A stretch of DNA of 24,574 nt, from contig CAMLCW010000027.1 in the NCBI GenBank assembly GCA_946478645.1, positions 1 to 24,574 on the forward strand, read 5' to 3'. This stretch comes from an uncultured Variovorax sp. Lineage in GTDB: Bacteria > Pseudomonadota > Gammaproteobacteria > Burkholderiales > Burkholderiaceae. The translations under genes and the position numbers were made by a program. This document shows positions 7,401 to 15,227 of this stretch, in pieces; positions within the stretch are counted from its first letter, which is position 1; each line of letters begins with the position of its first letter. The notes beneath the pieces are model-generated. The model was not told the origin of the DNA. It saw only the letters and a list, made by a program, of their open reading frames with translations, and ran no database searches.

Positions 7401-8336
7401 TCAGGCGCTCACGCCGGCGTCGGCGAGCGCGCGTTCGAGCATGGCGACCTCGCTGGCGGCGAGCGGCCCGATCGGCGGGCGCATGGTGTCGCGCGGAATG
7501 CGTCCGAGCAGCTTGAGGCAGGTCTTGAGCCGCGCGTTCGCATGGCCGCCGGGCGCGGTTCCGTAGATCGCCTTGGCCAGCGGATAGACGCGCTCGTTGA
7601 GCGCGCGCGCCTTTGCGAGGTCGCCCGCGCGCACGGCCGCGTCGAGCGCGATCACGAGCTCGGGCACCACGGCGGCCAGGCTCACGAGGCTGCCTTCGGA
7701 GCCGACGGCAAAGCAGGTCAGCAGGTGCTCGTCGCCCGACGCCATCATGGCGACGTGGGGCGCAAGGCGCCGCACGAGGCGCCGGTTGCCTTCGTAGGCG
7801 GCGGCTTCCCAGCTGCCTTCTTTCACGCCGACCACGTGCGGCAATTGCGCGAGCCCGGCCAGCACCTCGGGCGTGTAGGCCATGCTGCCCGCATTGACGC
7901 CGGCCTGGTAGAGCATGAGCGGCATCTGCGCACGGGCGTTCGCGATCGTGTGGTGCGCGAGCGCCATGTCGGCGTCCTGCGAGAGCGCCCACGAGAACGG
8001 CGGAAAGACGAGCACCGCGTCGGCGCCCGCGGCCTTGGCGTCGTCCACGTGGCGCTGCGCCTCCAGGCTGTCTTCGGCGTTGATGCCGCACACCAGCACC
8101 GACGCACGGCCGCAGACCTCGAAGGCGATCTCGGTCACGCGCCGCTTCTCTTCGCGCGACAGCATGAAGTTCTCGCCGGCATGGCCGTTGATGAGCAGGC
8201 CCTTCATGCCGGCGACGGTGGCATTGGCCTCCAGGTGGCGGGCGAGCGTGGCCTCGTCGATGCGGCCATCGTCGAGCAGGGGGCACACGGTGGCGGCATA
8301 GATGCCGTGGAAGGCGTCGGGTTGTTGGGCGATCAT
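7401..8336 (-). CDS. Dihydrodipicolinate synthase-superfamily lyase/aldolase
   Basis: A 311-residue class I aldolase-fold enzyme of the DapA/NanA superfamily, acting through a lysine Schiff base with a 2-keto acid. The Schiff-base lysine is Lys172 in VVGVKEGSWEA and the conserved tyrosine is Tyr143 in LMLYQAG. The N-terminal motif, usually GTTGE, is here NGHAGE (residues 50-55), so it is probably not the lysine-biosynthesis enzyme. ATG 8336 gives a family-like N-terminus (DAFHGIYAATVCPL); a GTG at 8363 would overlap the upstream stop at 8356. The operon pairs it with a three-subunit amino-acid dehydrogenase. A similar pairing occurs in D-hydroxyproline breakdown, where a DapA relative deaminates the pyrroline product, but sequence motifs do not allow that specific assignment. 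Confidence 0.88.
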   Translation of the reverse strand: MIAQQPDAFHGIYAATVCPLLDDGRIDEATLARHLEANATVAGMKGLLINGHAGENFMLSREEKRRVTEIAFEVCGRASVLVCGINAEDSLEAQRHVDDAKAAGADAVLVFPPFSWALSQDADMALAHHTIANARAQMPLMLYQAGVNAGSMAYTPEVLAGLAQLPHVVGVKEGSWEAAAYEGNRRLVRRLAPHVAMMASGDEHLLTCFAVGSEGSLVSLAAVVPELVIALDAAVRAGDLAKARALNERVYPLAKAIYGTAPGGHANARLKTCLKLLGRIPRDTMRPPIGPLAASEVAMLERALADAGVSA

Positions 8337-8355
8337 GGAATGGAAGTGGAAAGGG

Positions 8356-9498
8356 TCAGGCACCGGGCATGGGCATGCCCAGCAGGCGGGCGGGGTCGAA
8401 AAGCGGAAGCTCGGGCTGCTGGCCGAGCATGTGCTGCGCGAGGATCCGGCCCATGAACGGGCCGCTGGTGTAGCCCGAGTGGGCGCTGCCCACCACGTAG
8501 GCGCCGGGCACGCCGGGCACCTCGCCGATGATGGGCATCGCGTCGGCCGTCTCGGCCTCGAGGCCGAGCCAGATGCGCGCGATGCGGGCCTCGGCCAGCG
8601 CGGGCACGGCGTAGGCGGCGAGCCGCATGTTGCCCACGAGGTTCTCGGGCCGGGCCTCCACGCCGCCGCGCTCGCGGTCGCCGATGCCCTGCCAGCCGCC
8701 GCCGATGAGCACCGTGCCGTTGGCGAACTGCTTGAGCGAGAGCAGGCCGTTGGCCACGCTGAGCACGGTGCGCATCACGGGCCGGATGCGCTCGGTGACG
8801 ATCAGCTGGTTGATCAGCACCTTGATGGGGATGTGCACCCCGAGCCAGCCGAGCATCGGCTCGATCCAGACGCCGCCGGCCAGCACCACGCGGCGCGCGG
8901 TCAGGGGCGCAGGACCGCCTTTCGCAAAGCGCACCGTGTGGCCCGCATCGCCGCTGTCGATGCCTTCGACGGGCGCATGCTCCAGCACGTCGACGCCGGC
9001 GTTTTGCAGCGCGTGGCGAAAGGCGCGGCCGGTCAGGTAGGCGCTCGCGAAACCGTCGATCTCGCAGTAGCCCGCTTTCAGCAGCCCGGGATGAAGGCCC
9101 GGTTCGATCTGGCGCGCGCGCTCGGGGCCGATGACCTCGATGGGCGCGCCATAGGCGCGGCGAGCCTTCGCGCGGGCCTCGACGAGTTCGCATTCGCCCT
9201 CGGTGAAGGCGAGCGTGAAGCCCGGCACATGGGTCGCGAGCACACCCATGCCGAGCCATTTCTCGGCGTCCATCCACATCTGCCAGGCGCGCATGGCGTA
9301 GGGAACGAGGGCCGCACGGGTCATGTGCAAGGTGAGCGTGCCGGCATTCACGCCCGACGCCTCGCGGCACAACCCGCTGCGGTCGACGATGGCGCAGCGC
9401 ATGCCGCCCGCGGCCAGGTGCAGCGCGGTGGCGCAGCCCATCACGCCGCCGCCGATCACGACCGCGTCGTAGTGCTTGTTGGATGTGGCGTGGGTCAC
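8356..9498 (-). CDS. FAD-dependent amino-acid dehydrogenase, beta subunit (HcnC/DadA/opine-oxidase-B-like)
   Basis: A 380-residue D-amino-acid-oxidase-fold flavoprotein. The dinucleotide motif is VVIGGGVMGCATALHLA (residues 13-29), followed by the acidic end of beta-2 (CAIVDRSG). The C-terminal FAD clamp reads PIIGEVPGVPGAYVVGSAHSGYTSGPFMG. It corresponds to the catalytic subunit of heterotrimeric dehydrogenases such as HcnABC, octopine/nopaline oxidases and D-hydroxyproline dehydrogenase, which oxidise a C-N bond and pass electrons to the partner subunits. GTG 9498 overlaps the previous stop (shared GTGA), so the subunits are translationally coupled. The substrate is unresolved; a secondary amine or D-amino acid is the family expectation. 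Confidence 0.9.
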   Translation of the reverse strand: MTHATSNKHYDAVVIGGGVMGCATALHLAAGGMRCAIVDRSGLCREASGVNAGTLTLHMTRAALVPYAMRAWQMWMDAEKWLGMGVLATHVPGFTLAFTEGECELVEARAKARRAYGAPIEVIGPERARQIEPGLHPGLLKAGYCEIDGFASAYLTGRAFRHALQNAGVDVLEHAPVEGIDSGDAGHTVRFAKGGPAPLTARRVVLAGGVWIEPMLGWLGVHIPIKVLINQLIVTERIRPVMRTVLSVANGLLSLKQFANGTVLIGGGWQGIGDRERGGVEARPENLVGNMRLAAYAVPALAEARIARIWLGLEAETADAMPIIGEVPGVPGAYVVGSAHSGYTSGPFMGRILAQHMLGQQPELPLFDPARLLGMPMPGA

Positions 9499-10958
9499 AG
9501 CGGTGCCGCCTTCGGGATCGGGATGTCGGCGTAGGTGTAGTCGCCGGCCACCTCGGCCAGCGACACGGGCCGCAGCGGCGCGCGCGCGGTGAAGCAGCCC
9601 GCGGCCTCGCGGCTGCCGACGTGCGCCGCGAGCAGCTGGCCCGCCACGTCGCCGCAGGTGCGGCCCTGGCAAGGGCCCATGCCGCAGCGGGTCCAGGCCT
9701 TGAGCTGGTTCATGTCGCGTGCGCCTTCGCGCGCGGCGGCATCGATCTCGGCGCGCGTCACGTCCTCGCAGCGGCAGACCACCGTGTCGGGCGCGATGTC
9801 GGCGACCGCGCCTTCGCGCAGCGCCATCAGCCGCGCCATCGCCTGGCCGAAGCGCGCGGGTCCGCGCCATTGCGCCTGCAGGGTGCTGCTGGCTGCCGCG
9901 CAGGCCTCGGCGTCGATCAGGCCGAGGTCCTGCGCGCAGGCCAGTGCCGCGAGTTCACCGTGGAAGCCCGCGGCCGCGGCGCCCGAAATGCCCGCGCCGT
10001 CGCCGGCCACGTACAGCCCCGGCACCGAGGTGCGGCCGGCCGCGTCGGCCTCGGCGATCCAGCCGCCGCGCGCCGCGGCATGGCGGTGGCGTGCACGCAG
10101 CAGCCGGGTGATGTCGGTGCCGGGCACCAGGCCGTGGCCCACGGCCACCGCGTCGGCCTCGAAGACGCGCACCGCCGCGGCGCCCGCGAGGCGGCGTCCG
10201 CTGGCGTCGACGGCCGCGGTGCGCACCTTGAACGTGCCCGCTGCTTCATCCGCCACCTCGACGGCCTCGATGCCGTGGCGGTAGAGCAGCGGCACACCCG
10301 CGGCGCGCAGCTGCAACTGCCATTTCGTGCCCTGCCAGAGCAGATCGGGCCGGCCGTACAGCGAGGGCAGGGCGCGCAGCCATTCGCCGCGTCCCGCAAG
10401 GTCGACCACGGCGGCCACCTCGCCGCCCGCCTTGAGGATGCCCGCGGCCACCGCGAGCAGCAGCGGGCCGCTGCCGGCCACCAGCGTTCGCCGACCGGGC
10501 AGCATGTGCTGCGACTTCAGCAGGATCGTGGCTGCGGCCAGGCCGATCACGCCGGGCAGCGTCCAGCCGGGGAAGGGCACCACGCGCTCGGTGGTGCCGG
10601 TGGCCGCGAGCAGTGCGCGCGGCTGGATGCTCCGCACGCCGTCGGGGCCGACCAGGTCGGTGCGAAGGCTGGTGCCGATGTTCCAGGCCTTGTGGCCGAA
10701 CAGGCAGGGCACGCCCGCTGCGCGCAGTTCGGCCCGCAGCGCGTCGCCGTCGCGCGCTTCCGGCGTGGGCACCACGCCCGGCACGCGCGAGAAGCCTTGG
10801 GGCAGCGGCCGCCAGACCTGGCCGCCGGCATCGGGGTTCTCGTCGACCAGCAGCACGCGAAGGCCGCAGGCCTGCGCGCGCAGCGCCGCGCGCGAGCCGG
10901 CCGGGCCGGCACCCAATACCAGCAGGTCCACCGTGGAAGGCAGCTTGTCATCCGCCAA
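9495..10958 (-). CDS. FAD/NAD(P)-binding oxidoreductase with BFD-type [2Fe-2S] domain, alpha subunit (HcnB-like)
   Basis: About 487 residues with two Rossmann folds: LLVLGAGPAGSRAAL (GAGPAG, residues 16-21) and TLVAGSGPLLLAVAAGI. The C-terminal BFD-like [2Fe-2S] domain has ligands Cys395, Cys397, Cys425 and Cys430 (CRC...CGMGPC), followed by QGRTC. This is the electron-transfer alpha subunit of HcnB/opine-oxidase-A-type dehydrogenases. There is no in-frame ATG. TTG 10958 is preceded by GGGAG about 7 bases upstream and overlaps the small-subunit gene; GTG 10931 is an alternative that would still keep the FAD motif. The stop overlaps the beta-subunit GTG. The start is uncertain, the identity is firm. 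Confidence 0.88.
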   Translation of the reverse strand: MADDKLPSTVDLLVLGAGPAGSRAALRAQACGLRVLLVDENPDAGGQVWRPLPQGFSRVPGVVPTPEARDGDALRAELRAAGVPCLFGHKAWNIGTSLRTDLVGPDGVRSIQPRALLAATGTTERVVPFPGWTLPGVIGLAAATILLKSQHMLPGRRTLVAGSGPLLLAVAAGILKAGGEVAAVVDLAGRGEWLRALPSLYGRPDLLWQGTKWQLQLRAAGVPLLYRHGIEAVEVADEAAGTFKVRTAAVDASGRRLAGAAAVRVFEADAVAVGHGLVPGTDITRLLRARHRHAAARGGWIAEADAAGRTSVPGLYVAGDGAGISGAAAAGFHGELAALACAQDLGLIDAEACAAASSTLQAQWRGPARFGQAMARLMALREGAVADIAPDTVVCRCEDVTRAEIDAAAREGARDMNQLKAWTRCGMGPCQGRTCGDVAGQLLAAHVGSREAAGCFTARAPLRPVSLAEVAGDYTYADIPIPKAAPL

Positions 10959-11280
10959 GGCGACGCTCCCGGAACCCCAGCGACTCCACCACCAGGCCTT
11001 CGGCCACCGGCACCTGGCAGGACGGCAGCTTGCGCGAACCGACCCAGACCAGGCATTCCTGGCACGAACCCATGAGGCAGAACATGCCGCGCGGTGCATC
11101 CGCACGCGGGCTGCGGCGGAGCTCGCGACAGCCGGCCGCGAGCAGCGCCGCGGCCACGCTCTCGCCCTCGAAGGCATCGAAGGCGGCGCCATCGGCAAGA
11201 AAGCGCACCGCTGGCCCGCGCCGCACCGCGCGGTCGCTGCGCAGCAGTCTTGCATTCGAAGAACCAGAAGGATCGCTCAT
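10948..11280 (-). CDS. (2Fe-2S)-binding small subunit (HcnA-like)
   Basis: A 110-residue ferredoxin-fold protein with the cluster motif Cys68-x4-Cys73-x2-Cys76 and Cys88 (MFCLMGSCQECLVW...PSCQ). This is the usual pattern of the small subunits of HcnABC, opine oxidase and related dehydrogenases. It is the first gene of a six-gene minus-strand operon with mostly overlapping or closely spaced genes. ATG 11280 lies about 80 bases downstream of a good minus-strand promoter. Its stop overlaps the start of the alpha subunit. The presence of all three redox subunits in order argues for a complete, functional complex at the inner membrane or cytoplasm feeding the respiratory chain. Confidence 0.9.
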   Translation of the reverse strand: MSDPSGSSNARLLRSDRAVRRGPAVRFLADGAAFDAFEGESVAAALLAAGCRELRRSPRADAPRGMFCLMGSCQECLVWVGSRKLPSCQVPVAEGLVVESLGFRERRLGG

Positions 11281-11367
11281 GGAAGTAAAGGATGTGGAAC
11301 GAAAAAACCGTGTTCCGCCGGGCTGGAGGCACCGCCGCTTACCTGTGCGCTGGACCTCAGGGTTTTT

Positions 11368-11396
11368 ATTGTATACATTGCATATATTGTTGTCAT
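11368..11396 (-). promoter_or_regulatory. Sigma-70-like promoter of the dehydrogenase/hydantoinase operon
   Basis: Read on the minus strand, a -35 of ATGACA (11396-11391) and a -10 of TACAAT (11373-11368) are separated by 17 bases, each 5 of 6 to consensus. They lie in the only markedly AT-rich patch of the divergent gap 11281-11503. Transcription would begin near 11361, giving a leader of roughly 80 bases. Confidence 0.6.
11369..11378. promoter_or_regulatory. Candidate GntR-family operator between divergent operons
   Basis: TTGTATACAT contains the perfect 8-bp palindrome TGTATACA (11370-11377). It overlaps the minus promoter's -10 and the plus promoter's -35, so one bound regulator could control both operons. 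It shares 8 of 9 positions (TTGTxTACA) with the site in front of the GntR gene at 15230-15239. FCD-type GntR proteins often bind sites of this shape. Confidence 0.5.
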
Positions 11397-11401
11397 ATAG
11401 T
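11372..11401 (+). promoter_or_regulatory. Promoter of the ABC transporter operon
   Basis: A -35 of TATACA (11372-11377, 4 of 6) and a -10 of TATAGT (11396-11401, 5 of 6) are separated by 18 bases. It overlaps the divergent minus promoter back to back. The binding-protein ATG follows at 11504 after AGGAGA at 11491-11496. Confidence 0.45.
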
Positions 11402-11503
11402 TTGAAGACATTCTGCGTTCTGGCATCGGTCTTGCGTTCGCTTTCCTCGTGCCCGGCCCGCATTCCGCGATCGGGTCCCATGCAACCTTCAGGAGATTTT
11501 TTG

Positions 11504-12337
11504 ATGAAGCAAACAACGAACGCCGTGCGCCGCGGCCTGCTCATGGCCGGCTCGCTCGCCGCGGGCTCCGCGCTGCTGGGCCTGCCTGCCCTCACGTGGG
11601 CGCGCACGCTCGAGGAGATCGTCGCGAGCAAGAAGATCGTCTTCGGCGTCAATCCCACGCTGCCGCCGCTGGGCCTCTTCAACGACAAGAACGAGATCGA
11701 CGGCTTCGACGTCGAGGTCGCACGCAAGATCGGCGAACTGCTCGGCGTGAAGACCGAGATCGTCAAGGTCGGCTCGCCCGACCGCATTCCCTTCGTGAGC
11801 AGCGGCAAGATCGACGGCGTGCTCGGCGCGATGACCATCACGCCCGAACGCCAGAAGGTGATCGACTTCACCGTGCCGCTGCACACCGAGGTGCTGGGCG
11901 TGCTGACCACCAAGTCCAAGCCCTACAAGGACTGGATGGAACTCAACGATCCCTCGGTCAAGCTGGTCGAGGTGCGCGGCGCCACGCCGGTGAAGCTGGT
12001 GCAGGAGAAGCTGCCCAAGGCGCAGCTGCTGCTGCTCGACAACTATCCCGACGCGGTGCGCGCCATTGCGCAGGGCCGTGCCGACGCGATGATCGACGTG
12101 ATGGACTTCATGACCGAGCACACGTCCAGGCACAAGATCGACTGGCGCATCGTCGACGCGCCGATCGAGGTCTACTTCTGCGCCATCGGCGTCCAGAAGG
12201 GCAACGACGCGCTGCGCGAAAAGCTCAACGGCGCCATCAAGGAACTGCACCGCAACGGCTACGTCGACGAGCGCTGGAAGAAGTGGTTCGGCGGCCCGAT
12301 GCTGCACGACCCGCGGACCGCGCCGACCTACAAGTAA
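11504..12337 (+). CDS. Amino-acid-type ABC transporter, periplasmic binding protein
   Basis: A 277-residue family 3 solute-binding protein. The signal region MKQTTNAVRRGLLMAG has a twin arginine and a hydrophobic core ending near TWA (about residue 33), so Tat export is possible. The ligand-binding arginine is Arg116 in AMTITPERQKVIDF, as in HisJ/GlnH, where it holds the alpha-carboxylate. At the position of the aspartate that holds the alpha-amino group (D-A-x-x-x-D) the protein reads D-A-M-I-D-V, with Val199 at the aligned position and Asp198 one place earlier. The ligand may therefore be a modified amino acid. It is the first gene of a four-gene transporter operon divergent from the dehydrogenase operon, which it presumably feeds. 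Confidence 0.92.
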   Translation: MKQTTNAVRRGLLMAGSLAAGSALLGLPALTWARTLEEIVASKKIVFGVNPTLPPLGLFNDKNEIDGFDVEVARKIGELLGVKTEIVKVGSPDRIPFVSSGKIDGVLGAMTITPERQKVIDFTVPLHTEVLGVLTTKSKPYKDWMELNDPSVKLVEVRGATPVKLVQEKLPKAQLLLLDNYPDAVRAIAQGRADAMIDVMDFMTEHTSRHKIDWRIVDAPIEVYFCAIGVQKGNDALREKLNGAIKELHRNGYVDERWKKWFGGPMLHDPRTAPTYK

Positions 12338-12340
12338 GGC

Positions 12341-13009
12341 ATGCAGTTCGACTTCGCCCCGATCCTGGAGCGTCTGCCCTATCTGGTGGGCGGCGCCTGG
12401 CTGAGCCTGCAGATCGCGTTCCTCGCGTTCGCCTTCGGCATGCTCATCGGCCTGGGCGGCGCATCGGTGCGCGCCTACGGACCCGGCTGGGCCCGGCGCG
12501 CGGTCGGCGCCTACGTCGTGTTCTTCACCAACACGCCGCAGCTGATCCAGATCTTCTTCATCTTCTTCGCGCTGCCCGATGCGGGCATCCTGCTGTCGCC
12601 GTATCAGGCGGTGCTCATCGGCATGACGCTCAATGCCGGTGCATACCTCACCGAAATACAGCGCGCGGGCTTCGAATCGGTGCGCCTGCCCGAACTCGAG
12701 GCGGCCGAAACGCTGGGCTTCTCGCGCATGCAGACCATTCGCTACGTGATCCTGCCGCACATCGTGCGCGTGCTTTTCCCGCCGCTGTCCAACCAGTACA
12801 TCCTCATGACGCTCGGCACCTCGATGGCCGCGGTGTTCGGTGTGGAAGAGCTCACCGGGCGCGCCTACAACATCAACTCCGAGACCTTCCGCTCGATCGA
12901 GGTGTTCACCGTGGCCGCGGGCCTGTACATCGTGATCACGCTGATCGCCACGCTGTCGCTCGCCTTCGTCGGACGCCGCGTGTTCCGCGCCAAGATGAGG
13001 TGGTTCTGA
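12341..13009 (+). CDS. Amino-acid-type ABC transporter permease (HisM/GlnP family)
   Basis: A 222-residue inner-membrane permease with about five hydrophobic segments. It carries the family's early segment (YVVFFTNTPQLIQIFFIFFALP, matching the R-N/G-T-P-x-x-x-Q block) and the EAA loop that contacts the ATPase (PELEAAETLGFSRMQTIRYVILPH). It begins 3 bases after the binding-protein stop and overlaps the next gene by one base (TGATG). The pair of different permeases implies a heterodimeric channel. Confidence 0.93.
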   Translation: MQFDFAPILERLPYLVGGAWLSLQIAFLAFAFGMLIGLGGASVRAYGPGWARRAVGAYVVFFTNTPQLIQIFFIFFALPDAGILLSPYQAVLIGMTLNAGAYLTEIQRAGFESVRLPELEAAETLGFSRMQTIRYVILPHIVRVLFPPLSNQYILMTLGTSMAAVFGVEELTGRAYNINSETFRSIEVFTVAAGLYIVITLIATLSLAFVGRRVFRAKMRWF

Positions 13010-13698
13010 TGTGGGACCAGATCGTTGAGGAGCTGCCGCGCTTCTTCAGCTACTACAACCTGCTGTTCTTCGCCAAGGCACTGGGCGCGACCTTCGCGCT
13101 CTCGGCCATCGGCTGCGTGGTGGGCTTCACGGCGGGCTTCGGCCTGGCGGCGGTGCGGTTGAGCACGCTGCGCTCGCTCGGGCCGCTGCGGCTGGCGGCG
13201 CAGCTCTTCATCGAGCTGTTCCGCCGCATTCCGTTCCTGGTCACGCTGATGCTGGTGTTCTTCATCTTCCAGGGGCTGAACGCCGACCTCTCCATGTTCT
13301 CGGTGGCACTCATCAGCGTCTGCCTGATCGCCACCGCGTACATCGCCGAGATCGTGCGCAGCGGCCTCGAGTCGGTGCACCAGAACCAGTGGGACGCGGC
13401 CGTCACGATGAACTTCGGCTACCTGCAGACGCTGCGCATGGTGATCGTGCCGCAGGCGTGGAAGATCATCCTGCCGCCGGTGTTCGGCTTCTTCGTGCTG
13501 TTCATCAAGGACACCGCGCTCGCATCGCAGATCGGCGTGGTGGAGCTGGCCTTCGCCGGCAAGACGATGAACAACAAGGGCTTCTCGGCCGCGCTGGTCT
13601 ACGGCACGGTCCTGGTCCTTTATTTCATGCTGTCCTATCCGCTCTCGCGGTTCGGCCAATACCTGGAGAGAAAACTTGCCCCTGCTCGAAATCGTTGA
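13009..13698 (+). CDS. Amino-acid-type ABC transporter permease, second subunit
   Basis: A 229-residue HisQ/GlnP-type permease. Features are ELFRRIPFLVTLMLVFFIF (early conserved block), AYIAEIVRSGLESVHQNQWDAAVTMNF (EAA loop) and several membrane segments up to VLVLYFMLSYPLSRFG. Its ATG overlaps the stop of the first permease. Its 3' end overlaps the ATPase gene by 23 bases. Confidence 0.93.
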   Translation: MWDQIVEELPRFFSYYNLLFFAKALGATFALSAIGCVVGFTAGFGLAAVRLSTLRSLGPLRLAAQLFIELFRRIPFLVTLMLVFFIFQGLNADLSMFSVALISVCLIATAYIAEIVRSGLESVHQNQWDAAVTMNFGYLQTLRMVIVPQAWKIILPPVFGFFVLFIKDTALASQIGVVELAFAGKTMNNKGFSAALVYGTVLVLYFMLSYPLSRFGQYLERKLAPARNR

Positions 13699-14413
13699 CC
13701 TGAAGGCCAACTACGGCGCCCACACGGTGCTCGAAAGCGTCAACCTCAGCGTCGAGAAAGGCGAGATCGTCAGCCTCATCGGCCCCTCGGGCTCGGGCAA
13801 GAGCACCTTGCTGCGGGTGCTCGTGGGCCTGCTGCCGCCCATCGGCGGCAGGGTGCGCATCGACGGCGAGGTGCTCGACCATCGCGACCGCGCGCAGCTC
13901 AAGCGCATCCGCTCGCGCATGGCCATCGTGTTCCAGCAGTACAACCTGTTCCAGAACATGACCGTGCTCGACAACGTGACCGTGGCGCCGGTCAAGGTGA
14001 AGGGCAGGCCGCGCAAGCAGGTCGAAGACTACGCCATCAGCCTGCTCGAGAAGGTCGGCCTCGGCGAGAAGCTCAAGTCGTACCCCGACCAACTCTCGGG
14101 CGGCCAGCAGCAGCGCGTGGCGATCGCGCGCGCGCTGGCGCTGCAGCCCGACATCGTGCTGCTCGACGAGGTGACGGCCGCGCTCGACCCCGAGCTCGTC
14201 AACGAGGTGCTCGACACCGTGCGCCTGCTCGCGGCCGAAGGCATGACGATGTTCATCGTCTCGCACGAGATGGGCTTCGTGCGCGAGGTGTCGAGCAAGG
14301 TGGTGTTCATGGACGGCGGCCAGGTGGTCGAGGCCGGCACGCCGCAGCAGATCTTCGACGATCCGCGCGAGGCGCGCACGCGCGAGTTCGTGGGCAAGAT
14401 CCTGCGGCACTGA
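13676..14413 (+). CDS. Amino-acid-type ABC transporter ATPase
   Basis: A 245-residue ATPase of the HisP/GlnQ type. Walker A is GPSGSGKST (36-44), the Q-loop lies in VFQQYNLF (86-92), the signature is LSGGQQQ (140-146), Walker B is VLLDE (161-165) and the switch histidine is His197 in VSHEMG. The residue after the catalytic glutamate is Val instead of the usual Pro (DEVTAALDPE), a variant found in this family. Translation starts at TTG 13676 with GGAGAG at 13665-13670; no ATG fits the alignment. It ends the transporter operon, and the convergent GntR gene ends 25 bases later with no clear terminator between. Confidence 0.94.
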   Translation: MPLLEIVDLKANYGAHTVLESVNLSVEKGEIVSLIGPSGSGKSTLLRVLVGLLPPIGGRVRIDGEVLDHRDRAQLKRIRSRMAIVFQQYNLFQNMTVLDNVTVAPVKVKGRPRKQVEDYAISLLEKVGLGEKLKSYPDQLSGGQQQRVAIARALALQPDIVLLDEVTAALDPELVNEVLDTVRLLAAEGMTMFIVSHEMGFVREVSSKVVFMDGGQVVEAGTPQQIFDDPREARTREFVGKILRH

Positions 14414-14438
14414 GCGCCGCCGTCTCGTTCACGACTTC

Positions 14439-15224
14439 TCAGATCACGAGCCCATTGCTCAGCCGCGACAGCGTGTAGCGCGCGAGGTTGCGCAGGTGCG
14501 CCACCACCGCGTCCTCGGCCGCCTTCGGGTCGCCCGCCATGTAGGCGTCGAGGATCGCGAGGTGTTCGACCCGGTCTTCCTCGATGCGGTTGAACGGGTC
14601 GACCACCTCGAACAGGCGGCACAGCACGCGCAGGTGGGCGATGGTTTCCGCGAGCATCTCGTTGCCCGAGGCGCGCGCGAACAGCCCGTGGATCTGGTCG
14701 TCGGCCTGCCAGTGGCCCGTGCCCTGGCGGTCGGGCTCGAGCGACACGATCGCCGAGCGCAGCGCGTCGATGTCCTTCGGCGGCACGCGTCCGATCGCGA
14801 GCGCCACCGCCTGCGACTCCAGGCGCTCGCGCACCTGCAGGCACTGGAAGTAGTGCGAGGCGGTGATGCGTCGCACCGCATACGAGCGCGCGTTGGCGCG
14901 CACCAGCAGGCCCTCGCCCTCGAGCCGCAGCAGCGCCTCGCGCAGCGGCGTGCGCGACATCTGCAGGCGCTCGGCCAGCCGGCCTTCGATCAGCACTTCC
15001 CCGCCGCTGAGTTCGCGCTGCAGAATCAGGCGGCGCACCACGTCATGGGCCCGGTCGGTGAGGTTCTTCGGCGAATCCGTGTGGGGCGCACCGGCGGCCG
15101 CGGCATCCTTGGGCGGCTTGGCGCGCGTGGCGGCAGCAGTTGCGCGCGACGTCGTCTTTCGGGTGGTGCCGGGCTTCTTCGCCGGCGCTCGCGCCGTGGA
15201 CTTGGTTGCGACCGAGGATTTCAT
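14439..15224 (-). CDS. GntR-family regulator, FCD domain, with basic Ala/Lys-rich N-terminal tail
   Basis: A 261-residue regulator. The winged helix covers about residues 54-120, with recognition region LAERLQMSRTPLREALLRLEGEG. The FCD ligand domain has the metal or ligand residues Asp175/Asp176, His179, His221 and His243. Residues 1-50 form an unusual low-complexity tail rich in Lys, Ala, Thr and Arg, like histone-H1-type tails, which may add nonspecific DNA affinity. No Shine-Dalgarno is visible before ATG 15224; the upstream bases are AT-rich and contain a dyad (15228-15241). It lies convergent to the ABC operon and divergent from the kgu operon. The matching dyad at 11369-11378 suggests it controls the dehydrogenase/transporter divergon. 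Confidence 0.9.
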   Translation of the reverse strand: MKSSVATKSTARAPAKKPGTTRKTTSRATAAATRAKPPKDAAAAGAPHTDSPKNLTDRAHDVVRRLILQRELSGGEVLIEGRLAERLQMSRTPLREALLRLEGEGLLVRANARSYAVRRITASHYFQCLQVRERLESQAVALAIGRVPPKDIDALRSAIVSLEPDRQGTGHWQADDQIHGLFARASGNEMLAETIAHLRVLCRLFEVVDPFNRIEEDRVEHLAILDAYMAGDPKAAEDAVVAHLRNLARYTLSRLSNGLVI

Positions 15225-15227
15225 ATT

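Noticed and set aside
7401..8336. Assignment as pyrroline-4-hydroxy-2-carboxylate deaminase of hydroxyproline breakdown
   Set aside because: The gene pairing is suggestive, but the NGHAGE and VGVKEGSWEA segments do not match what I remember of that enzyme, and no hydroxyproline epimerase is present.
8356..11280. Assignment as hydrogen cyanide synthase (hcnABC)
   Set aside because: The three-subunit architecture is shared with opine oxidases and D-hydroxyproline or other D-amino-acid dehydrogenases. The neighbours (ABC importer, DapA-like enzyme, hydantoinase) indicate catabolism, so the cyanogenic name is not justified.
11449..12337. Long open frame continuing upstream of the second permease across the first binding protein and permease
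   Set aside because: Only the part from 13009 reads as a membrane protein; the upstream part is an Arg-rich shadow of two well-supported genes.
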